Shown piece by piece: positions 7,318 through 15,212 of a DNA stretch of 64,000 nt. The position numbers and the translations under genes were made by a program. Source of the DNA: Rudanella paleaurantiibacter (lineage in GTDB: Bacteria > Bacteroidota > Bacteroidia > Cytophagales > Spirosomataceae); assembly GCF_009184635.1 (NCBI RefSeq), contig NZ_WELI01000012.1, positions 1-64,000 of the forward strand. The letters are read 5' to 3'. The stretch's first letter is position 1. Each line of letters starts with the position of its first letter. The notes below the pieces were generated by a model. That model searched no databases. It saw only the letters and a program-made list of their open reading frames with translations, and was not told where the DNA came from.

Positions 7318-9522
7318 TTAAACTACAAGATTAGGAACCGGCGTGTTCAACTCCAACTGATTGTGCACGAGCTGCCAGTACAGCTTCCGTTCGGCCAGAA
7401 GACGCTCGTGGGTACCCTGTTCGGCAATCTGCCCTGCCTGAAGCACCACAATCTGATGGGCCTGCCGAACTGTGCTAAGTCGGTGGGCTACCACCACTAC
7501 CGTGCGGCCCTGCCCAAACTGACTCAGGTTTTCGATGATCTGCCGCTCGGTGGCGGTGTCGAGTGCGTTGGTGGCTTCATCAAAAAACAGGTAATCGGGA
7601 TTTTTGTAAACGGCCCGGGCAATAAGAAGCCGTTGCCGCTGTCCCTGACTCAGACCCAGCCCATCCTTACCAACTCGGGTATGAATACCGAGGGGAAGCT
7701 CAGCCACAAACGAATCCAATGCGGCTGTTTGCAGTGCCTGCCACACCCGCGCGGGGTCGGGGGCCGAGTTGCCCAGAGCCACATTGGCAGCTATGGTATC
7801 GGAGAAAATATAGCCGGTTTGCCAAACTACTCCGCAACGCTGACGCCAAACGGTCGGGTTGGCATCGGCTAGCAAGTGATTTTCTCCAAGCCAGATTCGG
7901 CCGTGGGTCGGGTCGTGCGTGCCCAATAGTAGTTGCAGCAGGGTCGTTTTGCCGCTGCCGCTGGCTCCTACAATCGCTGTGGTTTTACCAACTGGAATGG
8001 TGAGGGAGAGATTTCGCAAGACGGCCTCTTCGGTGCCTGGATACGCAAACCATACGCGCTCCAGCCGCAGGGCTGTGGGTGAGCTAGGGAAGGTTATTTG
8101 GTGACCTACCCGCTCGTCGGGTTCATCGTGAAGTTCGCCGATGCGGGCGAGTGCGAGCTGGGTATCCTGGGCTTGTTGGACCAGAAAAACAGCCTGACTC
8201 AGCGGAGTAGCTAACTGCCCCACCACCACCTGCACCGCCAGCAGTACACCGAGCGAGGTGTTGCCCGCAATAACGCTGCTGGCTACAACGTAACTAATAA
8301 ACAGGTTCGTGAGCATAAACAGAACACTAGCCCCGCCTGACTGCCCAATGGCGAGTTTCTGGGCCTGTAACCGGAGGTGGTAGCGTTGCTGTTGCACACT
8401 GAGCCAGGCCGTACGGACTTGTTCTTCGGCATGGGCCAGCTTCACGTCGGGGATGCCTTCAATCAGTTCGAGCGTGCGCGACTGGCTCTGGGCTGCTGTG
8501 CCAAACAGCTCCTGATCGAGCGCGGCCCGGTGGCGCATAAACCCGAATGTCCAGATAAGGTGCAGGGCTGTACCGCACACAAACAACCCGAAAGCCGCCG
8601 GGCTGTAGTGCAGAAGCAACCCCCCGTTAATCAGCACCGCCACCGCGAGTGTGATAAGCTGTACGCTAAACTGACTCAAAAACTGGTCGATGCGCTCGTG
8701 GTCGGCAATGCGCTGTGCAATGTCGCCGAAGCGTTTCTGGTCGAAAAAGGCCAGTGGCAATCGGAGTAGCTTGCGCAGGAACTCGTCCAGTATAGCAAAG
8801 CTCAGTCGGTTGCTGAGCTGGGTTAGGAGCCAGCTTTGCGTCCAGCTACCCACCAAAAGACCAGCTGTCAGCCCCAGTTGACTAACTAAAAACCAGTGCA
8901 GCACATCGGCCCGGCGAGGTTGCACGGCTTCGTCGACAATACGCTGCGAGAGGCCCGGTAACACCGCCTGAATAGCCGCCAATACACCCAGTACTGCCAA
9001 TAACGATAGGAGTAGTCTGGGGTGTTGTAGCAAATACCGGCGGGCTTGCCAAAGCTGGTTGAGCGGGCGGGCGGGCTGAGGTGGACTGAGGGTATGAAAT
9101 GTGTGCGTTGGCGACAGAAACAGGGCGGTGCCGGTGGGGTCTGGTTGTTCGTCGGTAGCCCATTGCGCACAGAAGTCGGCCGTTGAAACCCGTACCCGCC
9201 CCAGGGCGGGATCGGCTACGTGTACGTGGTTGAGCGTGAGGGCGTACACAACCACAAAATGTTGCCGCTGCGGCAAATGGACAATAGCAGGCAACGGGGC
9301 TTCCCGGAAAACCGACCACCGTAGTTGCATGGTACGGGTTTCGAACCCCAGTTTCTGAGCGGCAACGGTCAGGCTTCGTAATGAAGCTCCTCCCCGGTAC
9401 TGACCAGCCAGTTGTCGAAGCCACGGGCGTGGCAGCGTTTGCCCGTAATGGCGGGCCACCATCCACAGGCAGGTAGGGCCGCAGTCGGCCGCGTCGTACT
9501 GGCGGGTAACCATAAAACGCAT
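7318..9522 (-). CDS. Peptidase-containing (C39) ABC exporter of the graspetide locus
   Basis: 734 residues. The N-terminal C39 bacteriocin-processing peptidase (1-135) has its catalytic Cys at residue 14 in DAADCGPTCLW and the His/Asp pair in QHFVVVY...HVADPA. An ABC membrane domain with six helices covers about 165-450. The nucleotide-binding domain covers about 490-725, with Walker A GASGSGKTT, signature LSQGQRQR, Walker B YLFFDEATNALD and the H-loop AHRLST. Such proteins cut leader peptides and export the core (NHLM/lactococcin family). It is divergent from the precursor and ligase genes across a 191-bp gap and cotranscribed with the kinase. No HlyD-type adaptor gene is adjacent. The precursor has no clear double-glycine site, so the cut position is uncertain. 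Confidence 0.93.
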   Translation of the reverse strand: MRFMVTRQYDAADCGPTCLWMVARHYGQTLPRPWLRQLAGQYRGGASLRSLTVAAQKLGFETRTMQLRWSVFREAPLPAIVHLPQRQHFVVVYALTLNHVHVADPALGRVRVSTADFCAQWATDEQPDPTGTALFLSPTHTFHTLSPPQPARPLNQLWQARRYLLQHPRLLLSLLAVLGVLAAIQAVLPGLSQRIVDEAVQPRRADVLHWFLVSQLGLTAGLLVGSWTQSWLLTQLSNRLSFAILDEFLRKLLRLPLAFFDQKRFGDIAQRIADHERIDQFLSQFSVQLITLAVAVLINGGLLLHYSPAAFGLFVCGTALHLIWTFGFMRHRAALDQELFGTAAQSQSRTLELIEGIPDVKLAHAEEQVRTAWLSVQQQRYHLRLQAQKLAIGQSGGASVLFMLTNLFISYVVASSVIAGNTSLGVLLAVQVVVGQLATPLSQAVFLVQQAQDTQLALARIGELHDEPDERVGHQITFPSSPTALRLERVWFAYPGTEEAVLRNLSLTIPVGKTTAIVGASGSGKTTLLQLLLGTHDPTHGRIWLGENHLLADANPTVWRQRCGVVWQTGYIFSDTIAANVALGNSAPDPARVWQALQTAALDSFVAELPLGIHTRVGKDGLGLSQGQRQRLLIARAVYKNPDYLFFDEATNALDTATERQIIENLSQFGQGRTVVVVAHRLSTVRQAHQIVVLQAGQIAEQGTHERLLAERKLYWQLVHNQLELNTPVPNLVV

Positions 9523-9646
9523 GGTTCTCAGGGGAGTTGATTTTTACGGCTGCAAGTTCGGCGTTCCGTTCGATATGAACCGGGGCGTTCACAAAACCAA
9601 ACCCGTCTTTGGTAAAATGCCCTACTCAAACCCCTGCCCGGTCTCC

Positions 9647-9654
9647 TATGTTTG
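9647..9654 (+). promoter_or_regulatory. Candidate -7 element of the graspetide operon
   Basis: TATGTTTG matches TAnnTTTG exactly. Transcription would begin near 9661, giving a leader of about 50 bases to the precursor ATG at 9714. The -33 region around 9624 has no TTTG, so an activator (possibly the LytTR regulator) may be needed. That last point is inference. Confidence 0.5.
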
Positions 9655-9713
9655 CCCTTGCTCGGCGGAGTAAACGGCCGGGATACATGCAACCAATCAA
9701 ATTTCTGATTACC

Positions 9714-9899
9714 ATGGAACAAACCACAAAAAAACCCTTTTTCGCCCGCTTCCTCGAAGGGCAGGACATTTCGGGTGAGCAATCTGTTGGTGCCGACCGC
9801 GGCCCTGGCAAACCCGCTCCACTTCCTTACCCGACGATGAAGTATCCATCGGATCTTGACGAGGTGACCTACCCTGAGATAGATGACATTTACAAGTAG
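9714..9899 (+). CDS. Graspetide (microviridin/marinostatin-type) precursor peptide
   Basis: 61 residues. I chose the ATG at 9714 so that the leader begins MEQTTKK and the leader motif PFFARFLEG (residues 8-16) sits near the N-terminus as in microviridin precursors. A linker (17-38) rich in Gly, Pro and Asp follows. The core TMKYPSDLDE lies at residues 41-50. By homology with microviridin and with marinostatin (TMRYPSDSDE), esters T41-D47 and S46-D49 and an amide K43-E50 are expected, making a caged serine-protease inhibitor with Met42 at the reactive (P1) position. Unusually, 11 further residues (VTYPEIDDIYK) follow the core. The ATG at 9687 would add nine residues. Confidence 0.93.
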   Translation: MEQTTKKPFFARFLEGQDISGEQSVGADRGPGKPAPLPYPTMKYPSDLDEVTYPEIDDIYK

Positions 9900-9907
9900 T
9901 TGGGTGA

Positions 9908-9935
9908 CTGGGTGTGCTCGCACGAGCATACCCAG
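9908..9935 (+). promoter_or_regulatory. Intercistronic hairpin between precursor and first ligase gene
   Basis: CTGGGTGTGCTCG (9908-9920) pairs with CGAGCATACCCAG (9923-9935) with one G-U pair and a four-base effective loop. It starts 9 bp after the precursor stop and is followed by a broken T tract. Its likely effect is partial termination or 3'-end protection, so that far more precursor than enzyme is made, as is common in RiPP operons. Confidence 0.65.
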
Positions 9936-9950
9936 TTCATGCTGTTTTCC

Positions 9951-10907
9951 ATGATTCTTTGCCTAACCCATAGCCGCGACGAGTACACTATCGATCTGGT
10001 TCAACAAACGCTCAGGGTACGGGGCTTCCAGTCGGTCAGATTGAATACCGACCAGATAGCACACAGTCAGATAAGCGTCGATCTGACAACCCGATCAGCC
10101 CGGTGCGAAGGACCGGGTTTAGCCTTCGACACCCGCGACATAACGGCCGTTTGGTACCGGAAACTCTGGGCCATCACGCCCCCGACCGACTTGCCCGAGG
10201 CCTATCGGCGAGCTACCCTGCAGGCGTTTAGCCGGGTGCAGATGGCACTGTTTGGGTGTTTGCCGGGGCGGTTATGGATGAATGACTTTACGGCCGACAC
10301 TACCGTGCAAAACAACAAGATGGGCCAGCTGGAAGCGGCTCAGGAAGCGGGTCTGGCGATCCCTAAAACCCTTTTTAGTAACGATCCGACCCAGATTCGG
10401 GCTTTTTTTGAGCGATGCCGGGGCGAGGTAGTGGCCAAATTGTACGATACCCTGACCTATGGCATGTCTGGTAGCGGGCCAGTGTTTCCAACTACCCCTC
10501 TCTCAGCGAACGACCTTACCGACGATACAGCCCTGATGGCTTGCCCTATGATTTTTCAGGAACGAGTTCAGGCTCAAACCGAACTCCGGGTGGCGTATGT
10601 CGATGGGCAATGCTTTACCGGAAGCATCGACACCCGTGGCTCGCTCAGCAGCCCAACCGACTGGCGCTATGCCGCAGATGTGTCAACAGGTTGGAAATCC
10701 TACACCTTGCCCGATACCGTTCGGGCGCAGCTGACAGCCCTCATGCGTCGGTTGGGGTTACTGTTTGGGGCTATCGACCTGATGGTGCAACCCGACGGTA
10801 CACCTGTTTTTCTGGAAGTGAACCCACAAGGCGAGTGGGGCATGCTACAGCGCGATCTCCACCTTCCGATTGCGCAGGCGATTGCCCACCGACTATCTTA
10901 CCAATAA
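9951..10907 (+). CDS. ATP-grasp graspetide ligase, MvdC/MdnB-like
   Basis: 318 residues if started at the ATG at 9951 (MILCLTHSRDEYTIDLVQQ), the family-typical beginning; the ATG at 9939 is also possible. The N-terminal pre-ATP-grasp domain (1-115) includes AVWYRKLW. The ATP-grasp core contains the lysine strand GEVVAKLYDTLTYG. The catalytic end has GAIDLMVQPDGTPVFLEVNPQGEWG, with the Asp, Glu and Asn that bind Mg-ATP. In the characterised Planktothrix and Microcystis systems this member forms the omega-amide (Lys-Glu) after the esters. Here that would join K43 and E50 of the precursor. Only 3 bp separate it from the next ligase gene. Confidence 0.92.
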   Translation: MILCLTHSRDEYTIDLVQQTLRVRGFQSVRLNTDQIAHSQISVDLTTRSARCEGPGLAFDTRDITAVWYRKLWAITPPTDLPEAYRRATLQAFSRVQMALFGCLPGRLWMNDFTADTTVQNNKMGQLEAAQEAGLAIPKTLFSNDPTQIRAFFERCRGEVVAKLYDTLTYGMSGSGPVFPTTPLSANDLTDDTALMACPMIFQERVQAQTELRVAYVDGQCFTGSIDTRGSLSSPTDWRYAADVSTGWKSYTLPDTVRAQLTALMRRLGLLFGAIDLMVQPDGTPVFLEVNPQGEWGMLQRDLHLPIAQAIAHRLSYQ

Positions 10908-10910
10908 TAC

Positions 10911-11951
10911 ATGAAAACCGTACTTATCATTACCCGTTCGTTCGATCTGCAAGCTACTACACCTATGGTTGTAAAAGCTATTGAAGACTTCGGTGGGCGG
11001 GCTATCGTATTTCCCGTCGACCGGTATCCGTTCGAGTATCAGCTGACCTACCTCGACACCGATGCGGGTATTGAAATCTGGCTCGACACGCCCGGTGGAC
11101 GAGAGGCTATCCATACCTGCGATTCGCTCTGGTTCCGGCGGTTCGAGCTGAATAAAAAAGCGTTTGTTGAGCAGTACGGTGCCAAACTTCTGCCTGCGTT
11201 TGAGGCTCAGGTGGAGGCAACGCTCAAGGGGTTAATCGAAGGTTTCGACGGGTTTGTACTCGGCCGCCCGAGCGTACACCGCCGACTGGCAAGCCGCGAA
11301 GAACAAATGCGGGTGGCTCGCCGGGCTGGTTTGCTCGTTCCAAACACCTGCGTGACCAATTCGCCAGCCGAGGCTCGGCGGTTTGTGCAGGCGCAACAGC
11401 CAGCCGATGTGATTGTGAAGTCGCAGGCGAGTTACGCGATTCAGGACGACGGGCAAACGATGGTAATGTTTACCAACCGTCTGACAACCGACGACATGGA
11501 CGCGCTCGACGACCTACAGGCTACCCCTCTGATGTTTCAGCAGGCTATTGAAAAAGAAATCGAACTGCGCATTACCGTTGCCGGGCACCGGATCTGGGCG
11601 TTTTCGATTAATTCGCAGGCTTCGGAAATCTCCCAAAACGACTGGCGCAAGAATGGAGTTGCGACCGTGAGTGACTGGAAACCCTACGACCTACCTCAGA
11701 GCGTAGCGCAAAGCCTACACACATTCATGGACCTCTACGGCCTCAACTATGGCGCTATCGACATGATTGTGACGCCCCAGGGCGACCATTATTTTATTGA
11801 AATCAATTCGGCGGGGGAGTTTATGTGGCTCGATTGCTTACAGAACTTTCAAATTTCTGAACATCTGGCGGGTATGCTCCTCGGCTTGCAACCCCGGCGC
11901 GAACAGGGCCTCGACCGTCAGTTGGTCATGCCCGAGACAATGGCGTATTAA
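10911..11951 (+). CDS. ATP-grasp graspetide ligase, MvdD/MdnC-like
   Basis: 346 residues beginning MKTVLIITRSFDLQATTPMV, the usual start of MvdD proteins. It shows the leader-binding N-terminal domain with LWFRRFELNK and the ATP-binding lysine in DVIVKSQASYAI. LRITVAGHRIWAFSINSQ and the Mg/ATP site GAIDMIVTPQGDHYFIEINSAGEFMWLD follow. MvdD/MdnC enzymes install the two omega-esters and act first. The tail after LLGLQ is about 20 residues longer than the minimal family and ends LVMPETMAY. Its last 26 bp overlap the convergent dehydrogenase gene. Confidence 0.93.
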   Translation: MKTVLIITRSFDLQATTPMVVKAIEDFGGRAIVFPVDRYPFEYQLTYLDTDAGIEIWLDTPGGREAIHTCDSLWFRRFELNKKAFVEQYGAKLLPAFEAQVEATLKGLIEGFDGFVLGRPSVHRRLASREEQMRVARRAGLLVPNTCVTNSPAEARRFVQAQQPADVIVKSQASYAIQDDGQTMVMFTNRLTTDDMDALDDLQATPLMFQQAIEKEIELRITVAGHRIWAFSINSQASEISQNDWRKNGVATVSDWKPYDLPQSVAQSLHTFMDLYGLNYGAIDMIVTPQGDHYFIEINSAGEFMWLDCLQNFQISEHLAGMLLGLQPRREQGLDRQLVMPETMAY

Positions 11952-12891
11952 TCCCCGCCTGCACAAACTGATCGACCAGTACGCGGTTGATACGCACGTA
12001 GCTTTCGTGTGTCCAGCCCGCTATGTGCGGGGTCAGAATCACCCGGTCCGACCCGCGCAGGTAATCGAATGTTGTCTGCTGATCGGGGGTGAGTTTACCT
12101 AACTTCTCGTTTTCAAGCACGTCGAGGGCGGCTCCGCGCACCTTACCCGACTCCAACCCCCGTACCACGGCCGCCAGCTCGACAATTTCGCCCCGGGCTA
12201 CGTTCATTAAATAAAATGGTTTGGCCATTCGCTCAATCCAGTCGTCGTTAATCAGCATTCGGGTTTCGCCCGTGAGCGGAATATGCAGGCTCAGTACATC
12301 GGCCTGAGCCACTATTGTTTCGACTGACGCTTCGGTGGCGTAGGCGTCGGAATAATCGGTGCGGTACTTATCGTAACACAGCACCCGGCACCCGAAACCA
12401 CTCAGTCGGCGGGCAGTGGCCTGTCCGTTGTTGCCATAGCCAATCAGCCCCACTGTCAGCGAGCCCAGTTCGTAACCCCGGTTTCCTTCGCGGTCCCAGA
12501 CTCCCTGCCGGACCTCCGCATCGGCCCGTACCAGGTTGGTCACCAAGGCCAGTAACATGCCTACAGCCTGTTCGCCTACGGCGTCGCGGTTGCCGGTTCC
12601 GGCATGAAACACAGCAATGCCCCGTTGTGCTACGGCATCCAGATCGAGCAGGTCGAGGCCAGCCCCGGCGCGGCCAATAAACCGTAGGTTAGGGGCTTGT
12701 TGAAGCATTGCCTCATCGACAGTGGTTTTACTGCGGATAATGAGCCCATCGAAGGGGGCCAGTTGGTCGAGCAGTTGGGCGCGGCTGATGGTGGGTTGGT
12801 AATCAAATCGGAAACCGGCTTCGGTGAGCATCGGGAACAGCGACGGGTGCATTTCGTCGGCAATCAGAATCGAGGGCTGGGTCTCAGACAT
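11926..12891 (-). CDS. D-isomer 2-hydroxyacid (phosphoglycerate) dehydrogenase family
   Basis: About 321 residues from the ATG at 12891 (MSETQPSILIADEMHPSLF). An upstream ATG at 12930 would add 13 residues. The substrate-domain motif DGLIIRSKTTVDEAM, the NAD-binding GLIGYGNNGQATARRL, and the catalytic Arg (NVARGE), Glu (ENEKLG region) and His (ILTPHIAGWT) are all present. Without ACT or regulatory domains it resembles short SerA-like enzymes acting on 3-phosphoglycerate or related 2-hydroxyacids. The exact substrate is not certain. It converges on and overlaps the MvdD-like gene by 26 bp. Confidence 0.9.
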   Translation of the reverse strand: MSETQPSILIADEMHPSLFPMLTEAGFRFDYQPTISRAQLLDQLAPFDGLIIRSKTTVDEAMLQQAPNLRFIGRAGAGLDLLDLDAVAQRGIAVFHAGTGNRDAVGEQAVGMLLALVTNLVRADAEVRQGVWDREGNRGYELGSLTVGLIGYGNNGQATARRLSGFGCRVLCYDKYRTDYSDAYATEASVETIVAQADVLSLHIPLTGETRMLINDDWIERMAKPFYLMNVARGEIVELAAVVRGLESGKVRGAALDVLENEKLGKLTPDQQTTFDYLRGSDRVILTPHIAGWTHESYVRINRVLVDQFVQAGINTPLSRA

Positions 12892-13085
12892 CCGTAGATT
12901 ATCGTAACTTGCAGGAAAATTAATGGACACTGCCTAATGAACAATGAATGAAGCGCAACGTTCGCCCGGAAGAGCCCCGTTGCAAAAAATTCAGGGTTCA
13001 TTGAGCCTGGAGCGTATAAGAAGCACGGCCCATGCCCCCTCTGTGCACTGGAAACCGGCCCGCCCGCTCTTAACTGATTCCAACT

Positions 13086-15092
13086 ATGGAAGAGCGTCAG
13101 CCTGAAAAGCGCAACGATAGACATAACGACCGCCGGAACCGAAACCGCCACCGTAACCGGGGCAACCGGTCGGGTGGGCCGCGAGAAGACCGCACCCCAT
13201 CGACTAAGCCCGAAGAAATTATGGCGTATGTAGACGACGAGCCTGAGGATAACACCACCGGGCCCGTTAACCGTACGCCAGCCGGAGAAACCGAAACCAC
13301 CCCGGCTCCCCGTCCTGAAAATCCCCGCCCCGAGCGCCCCAACAATCGGCAGGAGGGCAACCGCAATCAGCGGCAGAACGACCGCCAGGATGCAGGCCGC
13401 TCCGAAGGAAATCGCTCGGAAGGCGGCCGTCAGGAAAGCAATCGCCAGGATAATCGCCAGGATACAGGCCGCTCTGAAGGCAACCGCTCCGAAGGTGGTC
13501 GATCTGACGCGGGCCGCCCTGACGCGGGCCGACAAAATGGTGGAGGCCGCGACAACGAAAACCGTGCTGAAGGTGGCCGTCAGGAGGGCCGCCAGCAGCA
13601 GCAACAACCTAATGGCCGCGACCGGGATCGGAACCGCGATCGGGATCGAAATCGTGACCGGGATCGGGAGCAGCGCGAGCCTGAGCGGGAGCGCCCCTCG
13701 CGGGAAGAACCCCTCATTCAGGAGTGGACCCGTGAAGACGAGCTCCGCCCCAGCGATCTGCGTCCGGGCGAATCGCGCCTTGGCGAGCGTAAAATCAGTG
13801 ACCTGGCTGGGCGCGGGGCCGATGTGGCACCCGAAGACCGACTGGTGGTGGGTATCTCTCTCGGCGACTACAACGGCATTGGCCCGGAAGTAATCCTGAA
13901 GGCGCTGAAATACAATCAGATGCAGCGTCTGTGTACGGTGGTGATTTACGGCTCTATGCGGGTGCTGAACCGGTACCGCAACCTGCTGAACCTGAAAGAC
14001 TGGAACCTCAACGGGATTCAGCATGTAGGGCAGGCAAGCCATAAAATGACCAACGTTATTACGTGCTGGAACGACAGTGGTCGGCCAAACCCGGCTCCGC
14101 AAGCTGGCCCGGCTCCCGAAGCACCTGCCAGTGAGCAGCCCGTTTCGGTTACCAATGAGCAGGCCGCCGTAGCCGAGAATGCAACGCCCGGTGGAGAGAC
14201 CTCTACAGAAGGCGTAACGGCCGACGTGGCAACGGCCGATGTGGTAACGGTGGTACAGGTCGAAGCTGCACCCGCACCTACCCCGGTACCCTCCGGGGCT
14301 CCGGCTGTGTACGAAATTCAGCCCGGTAAGGTGACGCCCGAAGCCGGACAGGCGGCTTTTGCCTGTTTGCAGCGGGCTGTCGACGACCTGAAAGCGGGTA
14401 AGCTCGATGCCCTCGTTACCGGGCCGATCAACAAGCACAACATGCAGTCGGAGGCTTTTAAATTCCCCGGCCATACCGAATATCTGGCCGAAGCCTTTGG
14501 CGTGCCCGACGATCTGATGTTTATGGTGGGCGAGTCGCTGCGGGTTGGTGTCGTTACGGGCCACGTGCCGCTCGGACGAGTACGCCAGAACGTGACTCGT
14601 AATGCCATCAGCCAGAAACTGACCATGATGATGCAGTCGTTGCGGCAGGACTTTGGTATTGCCAAGCCGCGCATTGCGGTGCTGGGACTCAACCCACACG
14701 CGGGCGAAAACGGCCTGCTCGGGAATGAAGAAACCGAGACCATCAGCCCCGTGATTGAAGACTGGCGTAAAAAAGGGGAACTGGTGTATGGCCCGTTCCC
14801 GGCCGACGGGTTTTTCGGTACCCGCAGCTACCGCAAATACGACGCTGTGCTGGCCATGTACCACGATCAGGGTCTGATTCCGTTCAAGGCCATTGCGTTT
14901 GAAGAAGGGGTCAACTTTACGGCCGGGCTGCCTATTGTGCGCACCTCGCCCGATCACGGTACGGCCTACGATATTGCTGGTAAGAACATTGCCGACGAAA
15001 CATCGATGATTCAGGCCATTTACCTGGCCTGCGACGTAGCCCGCCGACGCAAAGAATACAAAGAAACCGAAGCTAACGCGTTAAAAAAATAA
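13086..15092 (+). CDS. pdxA: 4-hydroxythreonine-4-phosphate dehydrogenase with large disordered extension
   Basis: 668 residues, about twice the normal PdxA length. Residues 1-252 are low-complexity, dominated by Arg, Asp, Asn, Glu and Gly. They include near-repeats such as GRSEGNRSEGGR, a Q6-like run and alternating RD/RN around 178-194. The PdxA domain begins at VVGISLGDYNGIGPEVIL (254-271). A Pro/Ala/Thr/Val-rich insertion occupies about 331-407. The catalytic half is intact: TGPINKHNMQ, FPGHTEYLAEAFG, LGLNPHAGENG, MYHDQGLIPFKAI and the three metal His residues. PdxA oxidises 4-phosphohydroxy-L-threonine in the DXP-dependent vitamin B6 pathway. The extension looks RNA-binding or condensate-like, but no function can be read from it. 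It heads a rightward cluster with yicC and thrB. Confidence 0.9.
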   Translation: MEERQPEKRNDRHNDRRNRNRHRNRGNRSGGPREDRTPSTKPEEIMAYVDDEPEDNTTGPVNRTPAGETETTPAPRPENPRPERPNNRQEGNRNQRQNDRQDAGRSEGNRSEGGRQESNRQDNRQDTGRSEGNRSEGGRSDAGRPDAGRQNGGGRDNENRAEGGRQEGRQQQQQPNGRDRDRNRDRDRNRDRDREQREPERERPSREEPLIQEWTREDELRPSDLRPGESRLGERKISDLAGRGADVAPEDRLVVGISLGDYNGIGPEVILKALKYNQMQRLCTVVIYGSMRVLNRYRNLLNLKDWNLNGIQHVGQASHKMTNVITCWNDSGRPNPAPQAGPAPEAPASEQPVSVTNEQAAVAENATPGGETSTEGVTADVATADVVTVVQVEAAPAPTPVPSGAPAVYEIQPGKVTPEAGQAAFACLQRAVDDLKAGKLDALVTGPINKHNMQSEAFKFPGHTEYLAEAFGVPDDLMFMVGESLRVGVVTGHVPLGRVRQNVTRNAISQKLTMMMQSLRQDFGIAKPRIAVLGLNPHAGENGLLGNEETETISPVIEDWRKKGELVYGPFPADGFFGTRSYRKYDAVLAMYHDQGLIPFKAIAFEEGVNFTAGLPIVRTSPDHGTAYDIAGKNIADETSMIQAIYLACDVARRRKEYKETEANALKK

Positions 15093-15093
15093 G

Positions 15094-15207
15094 GTTTACA
15101 GTTGGCAGTTTTCTGTTTTCAGCGATTACCGCTGCGTGGTTGAGCCACCTAAAGTGGTGAACTAGTAAGGCAAAACTCTAAACTGTAAACTCTAAACTGC
15201 AAACTCT
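15094..15207. repeat. Intergenic palindrome with heptad arms
   Basis: The left arm 15094-15121 is four 7-bp words of the form GTTTnCA. The right arm 15173-15207 is five 7-bp words of the form AAACTnn. The arms are imperfectly complementary across a 51-bp centre. It lies between pdxA and yicC, so it is probably transcribed and could fold as a processing or attenuation hairpin. Confidence 0.65.
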
Positions 15208-15212
15208 TTTTT

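Noticed and set aside
12864-14957. A 697-codon open frame on the minus strand opposite pdxA
   Set aside because: It is antisense to a clearly homologous gene whose Arg/Asp-rich codons lack stops in this frame; the translation shows no family pattern and overlaps the start of the dehydrogenase gene.
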